A DNA stretch of 17,542 bases from an uncultured Collinsella sp. (GTDB taxonomy: Bacteria; Actinomycetota; Coriobacteriia; Coriobacteriales; Coriobacteriaceae): the NCBI GenBank assembly GCA_900550785.1, contig URTL01000027.1, positions 1 through 17,542 of the forward strand, written 5' to 3'. A program made the position numbers and the translations under genes. The notes beneath the pieces were generated by a model, which was not told the origin of the DNA, did no database searches, and worked only from the letters and a program-made list of their open reading frames with translations. Every line of letters starts with the position of its first letter. The first letter of the stretch is position 1. Of this stretch, positions 6,178 to 14,245 are shown piece by piece.

Positions 6178-7638
6178 ATGTACAAGCGCACTAAGATTGT
6201 ATGCACCATGGGTCCCGCCTGCGATAGCGACGAGACCATCCGCGAGATGATCAAGGCGGGCATGAACGTCGCCCGTTTTAACTTCTCGCACGGATCCTAC
6301 GACGAGCACCACGGTCGCATCGAGCGCGTCCGTCGTATTTCCAAGGAGCTCGGTCTGCCCGTCGGCATCCTGCTCGACACCAAGGGCCCCGAGGTCCGCA
6401 CCGGCCTTCTGGTCGATGGCAAGAAGGTTGCCGTCAAGACCGGCGATAAGATCGTCGTCACCGCTCAGCCCACGTCCGAGGATTTCCACGGCACCTCTGA
6501 GCACATCTCCCTCGACTACCTGGCTCTGCCCTCTGAGGTCGAGAAGGGCTCCCTTATCCTAATCGACGACGGCCTGGTTGCCCTCGAGGTCGAGTCCGTC
6601 AGCGGCCAGGACATGACCTGCGTCGTTAAGAACGACGGCCTGATCGGCGAGCGCAAGGGCGTCAACATGCCCAACGTCAACATCTCGCTGCCCGCTATCA
6701 CCGAGCGCGATCGTCAGGACATCCTCTTTGGCCTGACCGAGAACATCGACTACATCGCCGCTTCCTTCATCCGTGACGGCGAGTCCGTCCGCGGCATCCG
6801 CGAGCTTTGCCGCGAGAACGGTGGCGAGCACGTGACGATCTTCCCGAAGATCGAGTGCGCCCTGGGCGTCGAGAACTTTGACGAGATCCTCGAGGCTTCC
6901 GACGGCATCATGGTCGCCCGTGGCGACCTGGGCATCGAGATCAAGCCCGAGCTCGTTCCCCACATCCAGAAGGAGATCATCGCCAAGTGCAACGCGGCCT
7001 ACAAGCCCGTCATCACCGCTACGCAGATGCTCGACTCCATGCAGCAGAACCCGCGCCCGACGCGCGCCGAGGTTGCCGACGTTGCTAACGCCATCTACGA
7101 CGGCACCGACGCCGTTATGCTGTCCGGCGAGTCCGCTGCCGGTAAGTACCCGGTCGAGGCCGTTAAGATGCAGGCCAGCATTGCTCTCGAGACCGAGAAG
7201 TACCTCCCGGCCCACGCTCCGCTCGAGGTTCCGGCCGATGCTCACGGCACCCGCGTCGTCAACAACGTTGTGGGTATGTCCGCTGTGAACATGGCCACCA
7301 CCGTTGGCGCCAAGTGCATCACCGTGCCGACGACCACCGGTCGTACCGCTCGCCTGATCTCGCACTTCCGTCCCAACATGCCGATCTGCGCGTTCTCCCG
7401 CCACGAGTGGGCCGTCCAGCAGATGATCATGTACTGGGGCGTTATCCCGCACCAGGCCGAGATTACCCAGGGCACCGTCAACGGCACAATCGTCAAGGCG
7501 ATCGAGACCGCCAAAGAGCTCGGTTACGTCGAGGCCGGCGATTTGACCGTCGCTACCGCCGGCGATCCCCGCATGAGCGTCCAGCTCGAGGACAAGGTCT
7601 CCTCGACCAACGTCGCTTACGTCGCTCAGGTGCGCTAA
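6178..7638 (+). CDS. pyk: Pyruvate kinase
   Basis: A 486-residue cytoplasmic enzyme that converts phosphoenolpyruvate and ADP to pyruvate and ATP, the last ATP-forming step of glycolysis. The N-terminus TKIVCTMGPA holds the usual substrate-site start. NFSHGS at 35-40 and DTKGPEVRTG (67-76, start of the B domain) follow. The signature IFPKIE at 211-216 contains the catalytic Lys214, and MVARGDLGIEI (235-245) supplies the metal-binding acidic residues. The regulatory C-terminal domain (about 355-486) is complete, and the extra PEP-utiliser domain of some bacilli is absent. GGAGG stands five bases before the ATG. The gene has its own promoter and a strong terminator, so it is monocistronic. Its highly regular codon choice, rich in C-ending codons, suggests high expression. 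Confidence 0.97.
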   Translation: MYKRTKIVCTMGPACDSDETIREMIKAGMNVARFNFSHGSYDEHHGRIERVRRISKELGLPVGILLDTKGPEVRTGLLVDGKKVAVKTGDKIVVTAQPTSEDFHGTSEHISLDYLALPSEVEKGSLILIDDGLVALEVESVSGQDMTCVVKNDGLIGERKGVNMPNVNISLPAITERDRQDILFGLTENIDYIAASFIRDGESVRGIRELCRENGGEHVTIFPKIECALGVENFDEILEASDGIMVARGDLGIEIKPELVPHIQKEIIAKCNAAYKPVITATQMLDSMQQNPRPTRAEVADVANAIYDGTDAVMLSGESAAGKYPVEAVKMQASIALETEKYLPAHAPLEVPADAHGTRVVNNVVGMSAVNMATTVGAKCITVPTTTGRTARLISHFRPNMPICAFSRHEWAVQQMIMYWGVIPHQAEITQGTVNGTIVKAIETAKELGYVEAGDLTVATAGDPRMSVQLEDKVSSTNVAYVAQVR

Positions 7639-7666
7639 ATCGCACTTGCAAGCAAATTTGCATTGC

Positions 7667-7704
7667 AAAGGGCCCGGAAGGCATTGCCTTCCGGGCCCTT
7701 TTTT
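7667..7704 (+). terminator. Rho-independent terminator of pyk
   Basis: A perfect 16-bp stem (7667-7682 with 7686-7701) has a 3-base loop, and the 3' arm merges into a run of seven T (7699-7705 region). It begins 28 bases past the pyk stop. The stem is symmetric, but the minus strand has only three T after it, so it works mainly for pyk. Confidence 0.95.
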
Positions 7705-7734
7705 AAGACCTTATTCATATGCCACTTCATCGAT

Positions 7735-7845
7735 TTGCGTTCAGTCGCAAGCCTCTCCGATGCCGAGCGCACCACCGAAGATGCCCTGCGACGGGAGCCG
7801 TTGGTCAATTGGGATGAACTGCTCGCCGTCAAGCCGGCCGGCTAG
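7735..7845 (+). pseudogene. Possible remnant of a coding sequence (tail only)
   Basis: Just after the pyk terminator, a plus-strand frame reads LRSVASLSDAERTTEDALRR, then EPLVNWDELLAVKPAG and a TAG at 7843-7845. Its composition and codon choice look coding, but there is no ATG, GTG or ribosome-binding site in a sensible place; TTG at 7735 is the only possible start. It could be the last part of a lost gene cut off by rearrangement, perhaps a small antitoxin-like protein, or chance. It overlaps the end of the minus-strand gene at 7842 by four bases. Confidence 0.2.
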
Positions 7846-8690
7846 CAGCTAGCGATCAGAGGGACTGCGGGGACGTCAGAAGCGGCAACGCGAGCCGCAA
7901 AGCCCGCCTCGGTCAGCTCGATGACCTCGGTAAACGTCGCGTCGAAGAACTCCTCGGTCAGCAGGCGGTATGGCGGATGGTCGGGCTCACCGGGGTTTTC
8001 GCGCACGATTTCGTGCATAACGCCGATGGTCTTGAGCACATACTCCTTATGGATAGGATACTGCCCAAAACGCGTCGCCGCAGTATACAGGCGATCGGTC
8101 GCGCGCGGAATCGAAACAATGCCAAGCGTCTTGCCAAACCAGTCAAAGTCGCCTTGCTTTTTAATGCGAAACTCCTCGCACGGCTTGCCGCCGTGCGCCT
8201 CCAGGTACTGATTCACGCGCGTATTCCATACGGTATCGGCCACCAGATGCGACCAGACGCCCAGTGTCAAATCGAGCAACGACTGAGCCACGTCCTCGGA
8301 CGCAAGCGAGAACTCACGAGCGCCGGGACCGGCAACCGGCTCGGCATCCTTGTAGCGCTGGGGATAGTGCACGCGATTCAGCCGCTCGCGCTCCTCGATA
8401 ATCGAGGTCGCCGCGGCCGGCGCACCGGTGGGCGAACTTTTAAGCAACGGTGCCACATAGGTATCCCAGAATTCATGCTCACGAGGCTTAGGGATGGGCT
8501 CAGGCTTGGCAAAGTGCGTAATGCGGTACGGGATGGGATCGGCGATGCCAGGGACCATATAGCCCACGAAGATATCCGGAACCACGCAGCCAAACAAAAA
8601 GGCATTGCGGTCGCGCACGCTCTTGGCAAGCGCACCAGTGCGCTCCAGCAAACGCTCCGTCTGAGCGATATGAATGTTCCAGCTTGGCAT
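7842..8690 (-). CDS. Zinc-dependent phospholipase C-like protein
   Basis: A 282-residue protein beginning MPSWNIHIAQTERLL, the usual opening of bacterial proteins in the zinc-dependent phospholipase C-like family (PF00882 type). Likely metal ligands are His7, Asp39 in VVPDIFVGYM, His59 in RITHFA, and His148 plus Asp152 in WSHLVADTVWN. The early Trp and spaced His/Asp residues match a helical zinc-binding fold. No signal peptide or membrane helix is seen, so the protein is probably cytoplasmic, and lipase activity should not be assumed. The frame extends four codons to an ATG at 8702. The ATG at 8690 is preferred because GGGGGTGG precedes it, the family starts MPSW, and the likely promoter would put transcription within a few bases of 8702. 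The gene follows cbiO by about 80 bases and may be transcribed separately. Confidence 0.75.
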   Translation of the reverse strand: MPSWNIHIAQTERLLERTGALAKSVRDRNAFLFGCVVPDIFVGYMVPGIADPIPYRITHFAKPEPIPKPREHEFWDTYVAPLLKSSPTGAPAAATSIIEERERLNRVHYPQRYKDAEPVAGPGAREFSLASEDVAQSLLDLTLGVWSHLVADTVWNTRVNQYLEAHGGKPCEEFRIKKQGDFDWFGKTLGIVSIPRATDRLYTAATRFGQYPIHKEYVLKTIGVMHEIVRENPGEPDHPPYRLLTEEFFDATFTEVIELTEAGFAARVAASDVPAVPLIASC

Positions 8691-8715
8691 AGCCACCCCC
8701 ATAAAAACCTGGATA

Positions 8716-8721
8716 ACTATA
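8716..8721 (-). promoter_or_regulatory. Possible extended -10 promoter for the phospholipase-like gene
   Basis: TGGTATAGT on the minus strand gives a TATAGT -10 with a TGn extension, and no good -35. Just upstream lies a small hairpin, AGCCGC-loop-GCGGCT (8735-8750), which could end the cbiO transcript weakly but has no T run. Expected transcription start is near 8709. Confidence 0.4.
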
Positions 8722-8769
8722 CCATCACGGCGAAGCCGCGCGAGCGGCTACGCACGCTCTACGCAGCAA

Positions 8770-9540
8770 CTAGTCCGTAGCACCGCTTTCGGTTCCATAC
8801 GACGGCGAAGGCGCCTCGACCACATGGTGATATCGATCGATATAGATAGCGCGGGCGCCCAGGCGTCGCACCAAATCCTGGTGATGCGTGCTCATCAAGA
8901 CCGTCTTACCCGCCGCGACGTAGGCCAGCAAGAAGTTGACCACAATGTCGCATGAATCCTCGTCGAGCCCATTGGTAGGTTCGTCGAGGACCAAGATATC
9001 CGGGTTTATCGACACCACCGCAGCCAGCGCAACGCGCTTCTTTTGCCCGCCCGAGAGCTGATAGGGAGAGGCGTCGGCAAGGTCGGCAACCTGGAACAGC
9101 TCCATGGCATCACGGACGCGGCGCTCGAGCTCGTCTGCCGGCAGCCCCATCTGCGCGGGACCAAAAGCAACTTCCTCGCCCACCGTAGCGCAAAACAGCT
9201 GGGCGTCGGCATTCTGGAACACAAAGCCCACGCGCTGATGAAAACGCTGAGCGGCCGCGGAATCCTTTAGAAACGCCGCATCGATCACATGCCCGTCAAA
9301 CAGGTATGCCCCCGCGTCCGCGAGTTCAAGGCCGTTAATAAGACGCATAATCGTCGTCTTACCGCAGCCGTTGGGACCGAGCAGGGCAACGAGTTCACCA
9401 CGATCGACCTGCAGCGACACGCCATCGACAACCGTATGGCCTGCATAGGAGAACACCACGTCGCGCAGCTCGATGAGCGGCGCGACCTCGGCGCCGCCCG
9501 CACCGTTTGTGCCCGTCACGCTATTCGTATCGTTAGCCAA
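8770..9540 (-). CDS. cbiO: Nickel/cobalt ECF transporter ATP-binding protein
   Basis: A 256-residue ABC ATPase that powers the importer formed with CbiM and CbiQ at the inner face of the membrane. From the chosen start: Walker A GPNGCGKTT at 55-63, Q-loop Gln109, signature LSGGQ at 162-166, Walker B ILVLDEPT ending at 189 with catalytic Glu187, and switch His219 in STHH. The frame is open to 9636 but that would overlap cbiQ. The TTG at 9540 is preferred because AGGAAGG lies 8 bases before it. The first 20 residues (ANDTNSVTGTNGAGGAEVAP) are a Gly/Thr-rich tail before the ABC domain. It sits 40 bases after cbiQ and is the third gene of the operon. The family is certain; the start is moderately so. 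Confidence 0.9.
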   Translation of the reverse strand: MANDTNSVTGTNGAGGAEVAPLIELRDVVFSYAGHTVVDGVSLQVDRGELVALLGPNGCGKTTIMRLINGLELADAGAYLFDGHVIDAAFLKDSAAAQRFHQRVGFVFQNADAQLFCATVGEEVAFGPAQMGLPADELERRVRDAMELFQVADLADASPYQLSGGQKKRVALAAVVSINPDILVLDEPTNGLDEDSCDIVVNFLLAYVAAGKTVLMSTHHQDLVRRLGARAIYIDRYHHVVEAPSPSYGTESGATD

Positions 9541-9580
9541 AACGTCGCCCTTCCTATTCGCATCGAAGCCAAAACTCGCA

Positions 9581-10423
9581 CTACAGCACGGCGCACAGAG
9601 CCGCCAGCAGCACCACAACGGCCGTATAGACCGCATCGCGCCAGCTCAACCCGGCGCGAGCGGGCGCCGGATACACACCGGCAAAGCCACGGCAAAGCAT
9701 AGCCTCGTCCATCGCGCGGCTGCATTCCATCGCCTTGATAAACGTCATGCCCATGACACCCGCGACCGAGTCGGTGCGCGAAAACCCCTCAGACGCGGAA
9801 CCGACGCTGCGCAGCATGACTGATTCGGTCAGATCGTGCGCCGTGCGACCCAGCACCTCGATGTGCTTGAGCGCCATATCAAACGTAAAGATAACTTCGT
9901 CGGGCAGACGTAGCGTCTTGAGCGCCGCCGACATGCGGCTCCAGGTGAGCGTCCACGAAACGCCCAGCACGAGCGACACGTTAATGAACGTCTTGAGCGC
10001 GATCTTGAGCATGGCGCCCGTGGCAGACGCGCCCAGCAGCAGGGCAGGCAGCGCCAGAACCACTGCGAGTCCCGCGGCACCGATCGCCGGCACAAAGGTC
10101 GCGCGCAGCCCGCGTACGGGGCGCACGGCAACGAGCACCAGCGCGATAGCCGCCATCAACATGAGGTACAGCGGGCTCTGCGTCAGACACACGCACAGGA
10201 CGCAGACGAACATCCCCAACAGGCGCACCGGAGCCGAAACGCAAGAAAGGGCGCGGTCGACCATCGACCCGCCCTCGTGCGCGCCCCCACCCAGGCGAAC
10301 CCGCTCAAGCAGGCTCGCCAGGTGCAGGACATTCTTTTGCATCACACGATGCCGAGCCCCCACGGGCTCGTAACGCTGCTCGACCGCAAGCCAGCTAGGC
10401 AGCTCGGCTATTGCCATGAGCAC
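9581..10423 (-). CDS. cbiQ: Nickel/cobalt ECF transporter transmembrane protein CbiQ (EcfT type)
   Basis: A 280-residue membrane protein that couples the ATPase to the metal-binding CbiM. Hydrophobic segments lie at about 67-84, 84-102, 108-132, 140-160 and at the C-terminus (260-280). The cytoplasmic part (about 165-250) holds the two short Arg motifs of EcfT coupling helices, around LRSVGS (204-209) and CRGF (244-247). The second matches the usual A-R-G form well and the first poorly. The start is a GTG at 10423 with AAGGA five bases ahead, overlapping the end of cbiM by 29 bases. An ATG at 10417 is the alternative. The overlap implies coupled translation. Residues 1-50 form a longer hydrophilic N-terminus than in many CbiQ proteins. 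Confidence 0.85.
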   Translation of the reverse strand: MLMAIAELPSWLAVEQRYEPVGARHRVMQKNVLHLASLLERVRLGGGAHEGGSMVDRALSCVSAPVRLLGMFVCVLCVCLTQSPLYLMLMAAIALVLVAVRPVRGLRATFVPAIGAAGLAVVLALPALLLGASATGAMLKIALKTFINVSLVLGVSWTLTWSRMSAALKTLRLPDEVIFTFDMALKHIEVLGRTAHDLTESVMLRSVGSASEGFSRTDSVAGVMGMTFIKAMECSRAMDEAMLCRGFAGVYPAPARAGLSWRDAVYTAVVVLLAALCAVL

Positions 10424-11480
10424 CGCTTTCCTTGACCGTCAGCGAGACCAGGCGGAATGCGATGGTGAGCACCGCCACGCCAATCACGCCGGACAGGATA
10501 TACATGGCAGCCTGACCGGCAAAGCCAAGGCCCTGCTCCTCGGAATAGGCTTGCAGATAATCGCCCGTAGGCAGAGCGTCGGCAAAAGTCGGGGCATCGA
10601 GGCCGACCGAAGCCTGCAGGCTGTCGTCGCCAGCCTCCTGAACAGCGGTCGCGGCGCCCTCGGCATCCCACTCGCCCCATGCGTCACCTGTGGCAAGCAA
10701 GCCGAGCGGCGTAGCCACGACAAGCGCGGCAACCAAGATGAGCGTGGGGACCAGCGAGGTCTTCTCGGCAGCAACGCCCTCGGCAGTAAGCTGGCCATCG
10801 ACGGCCTCGGGCCCGACGATAACGCTCGGCGCCGTCTTCTTGATAAAGCCGTAGATCGCGGCCGTCGCCACGCCCTCGATCACGCCGGCAACCAGCATAT
10901 GCGGGATCAACATGGCCGGAATAGCCACAGACAGCGGGAAGGGGCAGTACAGCGGCGCGCCCGAAGCGTTGGTAAAGAGCATCGGCTGAATACCAAACTC
11001 GATTGCCGCGCACAGGGCCGCCAGGCACAGACCGACCCAACCGCTCACGATGGCAGAAATCGAGGTGCCCCAGCTCTTGTCGTGCAGACGGCTGTTGAGC
11101 GCACGGAACACGATAGCAGCGACAAACGGCAACACAAAGGCCATGTTAAAGCAGTTGGCGCCAAACGACAGAACACCGCCGTCGCCAAACAGCAGCGCCT
11201 GCAGCGCCAGCGCGACCGAGACAGCGATAGCCGCGGCCTCGGGGCCCAGCAGCAGCGCGATGAGCGCGCCGCCAACGGCGTGACCAGTGGTGCCGCCGGG
11301 CAGCGGCACGTTGAACATCATGAGCAAAAAGGAGAACGCGGCGCAAATACCCAGGAACGCCATGTGCTCGCGATCGAGCGTGGCGCGCACCTTTTTGATG
11401 CAATGGACCCAAACGGGCACCATCGCCACCGCCATGACGGCATCGGTCTGCGGGGACAGGTAGTTGTCTGGAATGTGCAT
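10395..11480 (-). CDS. cbiM: Nickel/cobalt ECF transporter substrate-binding protein with fused CbiN/NikN-like tail
   Basis: A 361-residue membrane protein. It starts MHIPDNYLSP: in CbiM/NikM the new N-terminus and His2 bind the metal inside the membrane domain, and the HIPD form is nearer NikM than the HIMEG of classic CbiM. Residues 1 to about 215 form the CbiM core, with GTTGHAVGG (63-71) carrying the second conserved His. After a charged linker, residues about 243-345 hold two membrane helices enclosing an acidic outside loop that begins TGDAWGEWDAEG. This is the layout of fused NikN/PDGLE-type domains, so no separate CbiN is needed. GGGAGG stands five bases before the ATG. First gene of the operon, with a palindromic operator at its promoter. 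Nickel rather than cobalt is inferred from the operator and the N-terminus. Confidence 0.88.
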   Translation of the reverse strand: MHIPDNYLSPQTDAVMAVAMVPVWVHCIKKVRATLDREHMAFLGICAAFSFLLMMFNVPLPGGTTGHAVGGALIALLLGPEAAAIAVSVALALQALLFGDGGVLSFGANCFNMAFVLPFVAAIVFRALNSRLHDKSWGTSISAIVSGWVGLCLAALCAAIEFGIQPMLFTNASGAPLYCPFPLSVAIPAMLIPHMLVAGVIEGVATAAIYGFIKKTAPSVIVGPEAVDGQLTAEGVAAEKTSLVPTLILVAALVVATPLGLLATGDAWGEWDAEGAATAVQEAGDDSLQASVGLDAPTFADALPTGDYLQAYSEEQGLGFAGQAAMYILSGVIGVAVLTIAFRLVSLTVKESGAHGNSRAA

Positions 11481-11537
11481 ATACGCCTCCCGGTTGCCGG
11501 CGCACAGAATTGCAATGCCGCTTGAATCACCTTGCCA

Positions 11538-11565
11538 GTGTTACGTATTGCCAGATTCGTAACAC
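11538..11565 (-). promoter_or_regulatory. NikR-like operator of the nickel/cobalt importer
   Basis: GTGTTAC (11538-11544) and GTAACAC (11559-11565) form a perfect inverted repeat with 14 bases between; the paired arms extend one base further inward (G/C). Known from memory: NikR of Geobacter and Desulfovibrio lineages uses GTGTTAC/GTAACAC half-sites with similar spacing. The site begins 10 bases past the -10 box, covering the expected transcription start, where a bound repressor would block transcription. Confidence 0.7.
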
Positions 11566-11575
11566 GCCGCGGGCT

Positions 11576-11604
11576 ATCATAGCAAAACGGCGCGCTGCCG
11601 ACAA
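11576..11604 (-). promoter_or_regulatory. Promoter of the cbiMQO operon
   Basis: The -10 box TATGAT (11576-11581) lies 17 bases from TTGTCG (11599-11604) on the minus strand. The -35 falls in the loop of the preceding pheT terminator hairpin. The leader is about 90 bases and ends in GGGAGG. No cobalamin riboswitch pattern was recognised in the leader. Confidence 0.65.
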
Positions 11605-11618
11605 AGCAGCACGCCGTT
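11582..11618 (-). terminator. Rho-independent terminator downstream of pheT
   Basis: Arms 11586-11598 and 11606-11618 pair over 13 positions on the minus-strand RNA (one G-U) with a 7-base loop, then TTTT. It lies about 110 bases past the pheT stop, is the likely end of the pheST transcript, and overlaps the cbiM promoter. Confidence 0.75.
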
Positions 11619-11677
11619 ATGTAATGCGTGTGTCATATATGCAGGCTCAGCAATGCCTTTTCCGAACACCGCGGTCA

Positions 11678-11713
11678 CGCAGGACCCCGCAGCAACTGCC
11701 GAGGGGTCCTGCG
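11678..11713 (-). other. Strong hairpin directly after pheT
   Basis: CGCAGGACCCC (11678-11688) and GGGGTCCTGCG (11703-11713) are perfect 11-base complements, with an extra GCAG/CTGC pair inside the loop. It begins 15 bases past the pheT stop but has no T run. It may be a 3' end stabiliser or a backup terminator ahead of the one at 11582-11618. Confidence 0.6.
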
Positions 11714-11728
11714 CTCCCAGCGCAAATC

Positions 11729-14182
11729 CTAGCCGCGGACCTCGCCGTTTACGCCCTTGCACACCTTGGTGACGATCTTCTGGTGCGCCTTCTCGACCTC
11801 TTCGCTGGTGAGCGTGTGGTCGTCGGAGCGATACGTAAGCGCAAAGGCCATGGACTTCTTGCCCGCACCGATACGGATGGGATCGCGGTAGACGTCGAAC
11901 AGACGCACGCCCTCGAGAAGCTTGCCTCCGGCACTCGTAATACGACGCTCGAGATCCTCGCAGGTCACAGTGTTGTCGACCACGATAGCAAGGTCGTGCT
12001 CAACGGCCGGGTACTGCGAGAACTCACGGTAGTTCTCCTGGTTGCGGGCGCCCTTGATCAGCTTGTCCAGGTCGAGCTCAAAGGCAACGACGACCTCGTC
12101 AATGCCCATAGCCTCGCGTGCCTCGGGGTGGATCTCGCCAACCCAGCCCAGCACGGTACCGCCCGAGAGCACCTCGGCAGCACGACCCGGCTGCAGGAAG
12201 GCATAGCTCTCGCCCTCGACGGGACGGAAGCGAACCTTCTCGATGCGCAGCTGGGCAAGCAGCTCCTCGACGATGCCCTTGCCAAAGAAGAAGCGCAGCT
12301 TGCGGTACTTCATGCTCCAGGACTGCTCGCTCCACTGGCCCGAGAGCACACCCGCCACGGACTTGGTCTCCTTGGGCAGGCTGGCGTTCTCGCGACCGTG
12401 GAACAGGCTGCCGACCTCGTACAAATGCACGTTGGGCGTGCCGTGGGCCTCGTTGTAGGCCACAGACTGCAGCAGACCCGGCAGCAACGAGCGGCGCATC
12501 TCGGTCTGCTCGGCCACCAGCGGGTTCATGAGAACCACGGGGCAGCCGCGGCCCTCGGTGGACATGCCGATCTTCTCCAGGTCGCCCGGGGCGGCGAAGC
12601 CAAAGGTCGTGGTCTCGTTGAGGCCGCAGGCGCGCAGGATCTCGCCGACCTTACGGGTGAGCTTCTGCTCGCGGGTCAGGCCACCGATGTGGTTCTTGGC
12701 AGCCGGGATGGTCGCCGTCACACGGCCCATGCCCCATAGGCGCAGGACCTCCTCGATCAGGTCAATCTCGCGCGGCAGGTCGGGACGGAAGCTCGGCGGG
12801 GTAACCATGAAGTCCTCGCCGTCGCGCTCGACGGTGCAGCCCAGGCGGGTGAGCGAACGCTCGATAAAGTCGGGCTCGATGTCGGCGCCGCAGATAGCGT
12901 GCACGCGGGCCAGGCGCAGCTTGATGCTGTCGATGGTCTTGGGCGCGGGGAACACGTCCACATAGCCGGGGGCGACCTCGCCGCCGGCGATCTCTTCAAT
13001 CAGCGCGCAGGTAACGTTGGCAATATCCACGCAGCCGGTCTCGTCGACCTGGCGCTCAAAGCGAATGGAGGCGTCGGAGATCAGCGACAGGTCGCGGCTG
13101 GTGTGCGAGGTGCGACCGGCGTTGAAGCAGGCGCTCTCGACCATCACGTCGACGGTATCGTCCTCGATCTCGGAATCCATGCCGCCCATGACACCGGCGA
13201 GCGCCACGGGACGCTCGCCGTCGGTGATGAGGCCCATGCCGGCGTCAAGCGTGCGCTCCCCGCCGTCGAGCGGCGTGAACTTCTCGTCCTGCTGGGCGGC
13301 GCGAACCACCACGCGACGATGGCCATCGCGCTCGGCAAAGGTGTCCAGGTCAAAGGCGTGCAGCGGCTGACCGGTGAGCATCATCACATAGTTGGTGATG
13401 TCGACGATGTTGTTGTGTGGGCGCACACCCAGGGCGTTGAGGCGCTTGACCATCCAGTCGGGCGAGGGGCCGACCTTCACGTTGCGCACGATGCGAGCGA
13501 CATAGCGGTCGCACAGGCCCTCGTCGGCAATCTCGACCGAAAGCTCGTCGTCGGTCGCGCGGCCGGTCTCGGCCTTGATGGCGGGCAGCTCAACGTGGAA
13601 ATCGCGGTCGAAGATGGCACCGGTCTCGCGGGCCATGCCGATCATGGACAGGCAGTCGGGGCGGTTGGGCGTGATCTCGCAGTCAAGCACGGTGTCGCTC
13701 GAACCCACGTACTCGGCAAACGGCATGCCGCAGGGCGTATCCTCGGGCAGGATCATAATGCCGGAGTGGTCGCCGCCCAGGCCGAGCTCGCGCGCGGAGC
13801 AGTTCATGCCCATGGACACGACGCCGCGAAGCTTACTCTTCTTGATCTTGACGTCGCCGGGCAGGACAGCGCCGATCATGGCCGTGACGATGTGGTCACC
13901 GGCCTCGAAGTTCTGCGCGCCGCAGACGATCTGCAGCGGAGCGGGATTGCCGTCGGGGTCGAGGTTCTTGTCGCCCACGTCGACCGAACACACATACATG
14001 TGGTCGCTATCGGGGTGCGGGGTCTTGGTAAGCACCTGGGCGGTCACCACGTGGTCGAAGGATTCTCCCACGGTGTCAATCGCCTCGACCTCGGTGCCGG
14101 TACGGATATATTCGTCCGAAAGGGTCTTGGGATCCTCCGGAATATCGATCATGGTCTTGAGCCAGTCGTAAGAAACGCGCAT
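11729..14182 (-). CDS. pheT: Phenylalanine--tRNA ligase beta subunit
   Basis: An 817-residue protein, close to the usual 790-800 of bacterial PheT. It pairs with PheS as an alpha2-beta2 enzyme charging tRNA-Phe. Domains in order: EMAP-type tRNA-binding domain at about 40-155 (starts FDHVVTAQV), B3/B4 editing domain at about 210-400, which removes mischarged Tyr (VDITNYVM and GQPLHAFD visible), B5 at about 405-475, the inactive synthetase-like core, and an FDX-ACB anticodon-binding domain from about residue 722 (FSQYPAVEHDLAIVV) to the end. An AAGGAGA sequence lies nine bases before the ATG. It follows pheS by 63 bases in the same operon, under the T-box leader. Confidence 0.97.
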   Translation of the reverse strand: MRVSYDWLKTMIDIPEDPKTLSDEYIRTGTEVEAIDTVGESFDHVVTAQVLTKTPHPDSDHMYVCSVDVGDKNLDPDGNPAPLQIVCGAQNFEAGDHIVTAMIGAVLPGDVKIKKSKLRGVVSMGMNCSARELGLGGDHSGIMILPEDTPCGMPFAEYVGSSDTVLDCEITPNRPDCLSMIGMARETGAIFDRDFHVELPAIKAETGRATDDELSVEIADEGLCDRYVARIVRNVKVGPSPDWMVKRLNALGVRPHNNIVDITNYVMMLTGQPLHAFDLDTFAERDGHRRVVVRAAQQDEKFTPLDGGERTLDAGMGLITDGERPVALAGVMGGMDSEIEDDTVDVMVESACFNAGRTSHTSRDLSLISDASIRFERQVDETGCVDIANVTCALIEEIAGGEVAPGYVDVFPAPKTIDSIKLRLARVHAICGADIEPDFIERSLTRLGCTVERDGEDFMVTPPSFRPDLPREIDLIEEVLRLWGMGRVTATIPAAKNHIGGLTREQKLTRKVGEILRACGLNETTTFGFAAPGDLEKIGMSTEGRGCPVVLMNPLVAEQTEMRRSLLPGLLQSVAYNEAHGTPNVHLYEVGSLFHGRENASLPKETKSVAGVLSGQWSEQSWSMKYRKLRFFFGKGIVEELLAQLRIEKVRFRPVEGESYAFLQPGRAAEVLSGGTVLGWVGEIHPEAREAMGIDEVVVAFELDLDKLIKGARNQENYREFSQYPAVEHDLAIVVDNTVTCEDLERRITSAGGKLLEGVRLFDVYRDPIRIGAGKKSMAFALTYRSDDHTLTSEEVEKAHQKIVTKVCKGVNGEVRG

Positions 14183-14245
14183 CTAACTGGTCTCCTTTCA
14201 TAAATGCGGCTTTGAGCCGGAAACTGCAACTAAGAAGAAAGCGTT

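Noticed and set aside
7641..7666. Small palindrome TTGCAA...TTGCAA before the pyk terminator
   Set aside because: Short and AT-rich with imperfect pairing; the adjacent 16-bp terminator stem accounts for the region.
11481..11580. Cobalamin riboswitch upstream of cbiM
   Set aside because: The leader is under 100 bases, with no B12-box-like stretch; an operator palindrome explains the regulation better.
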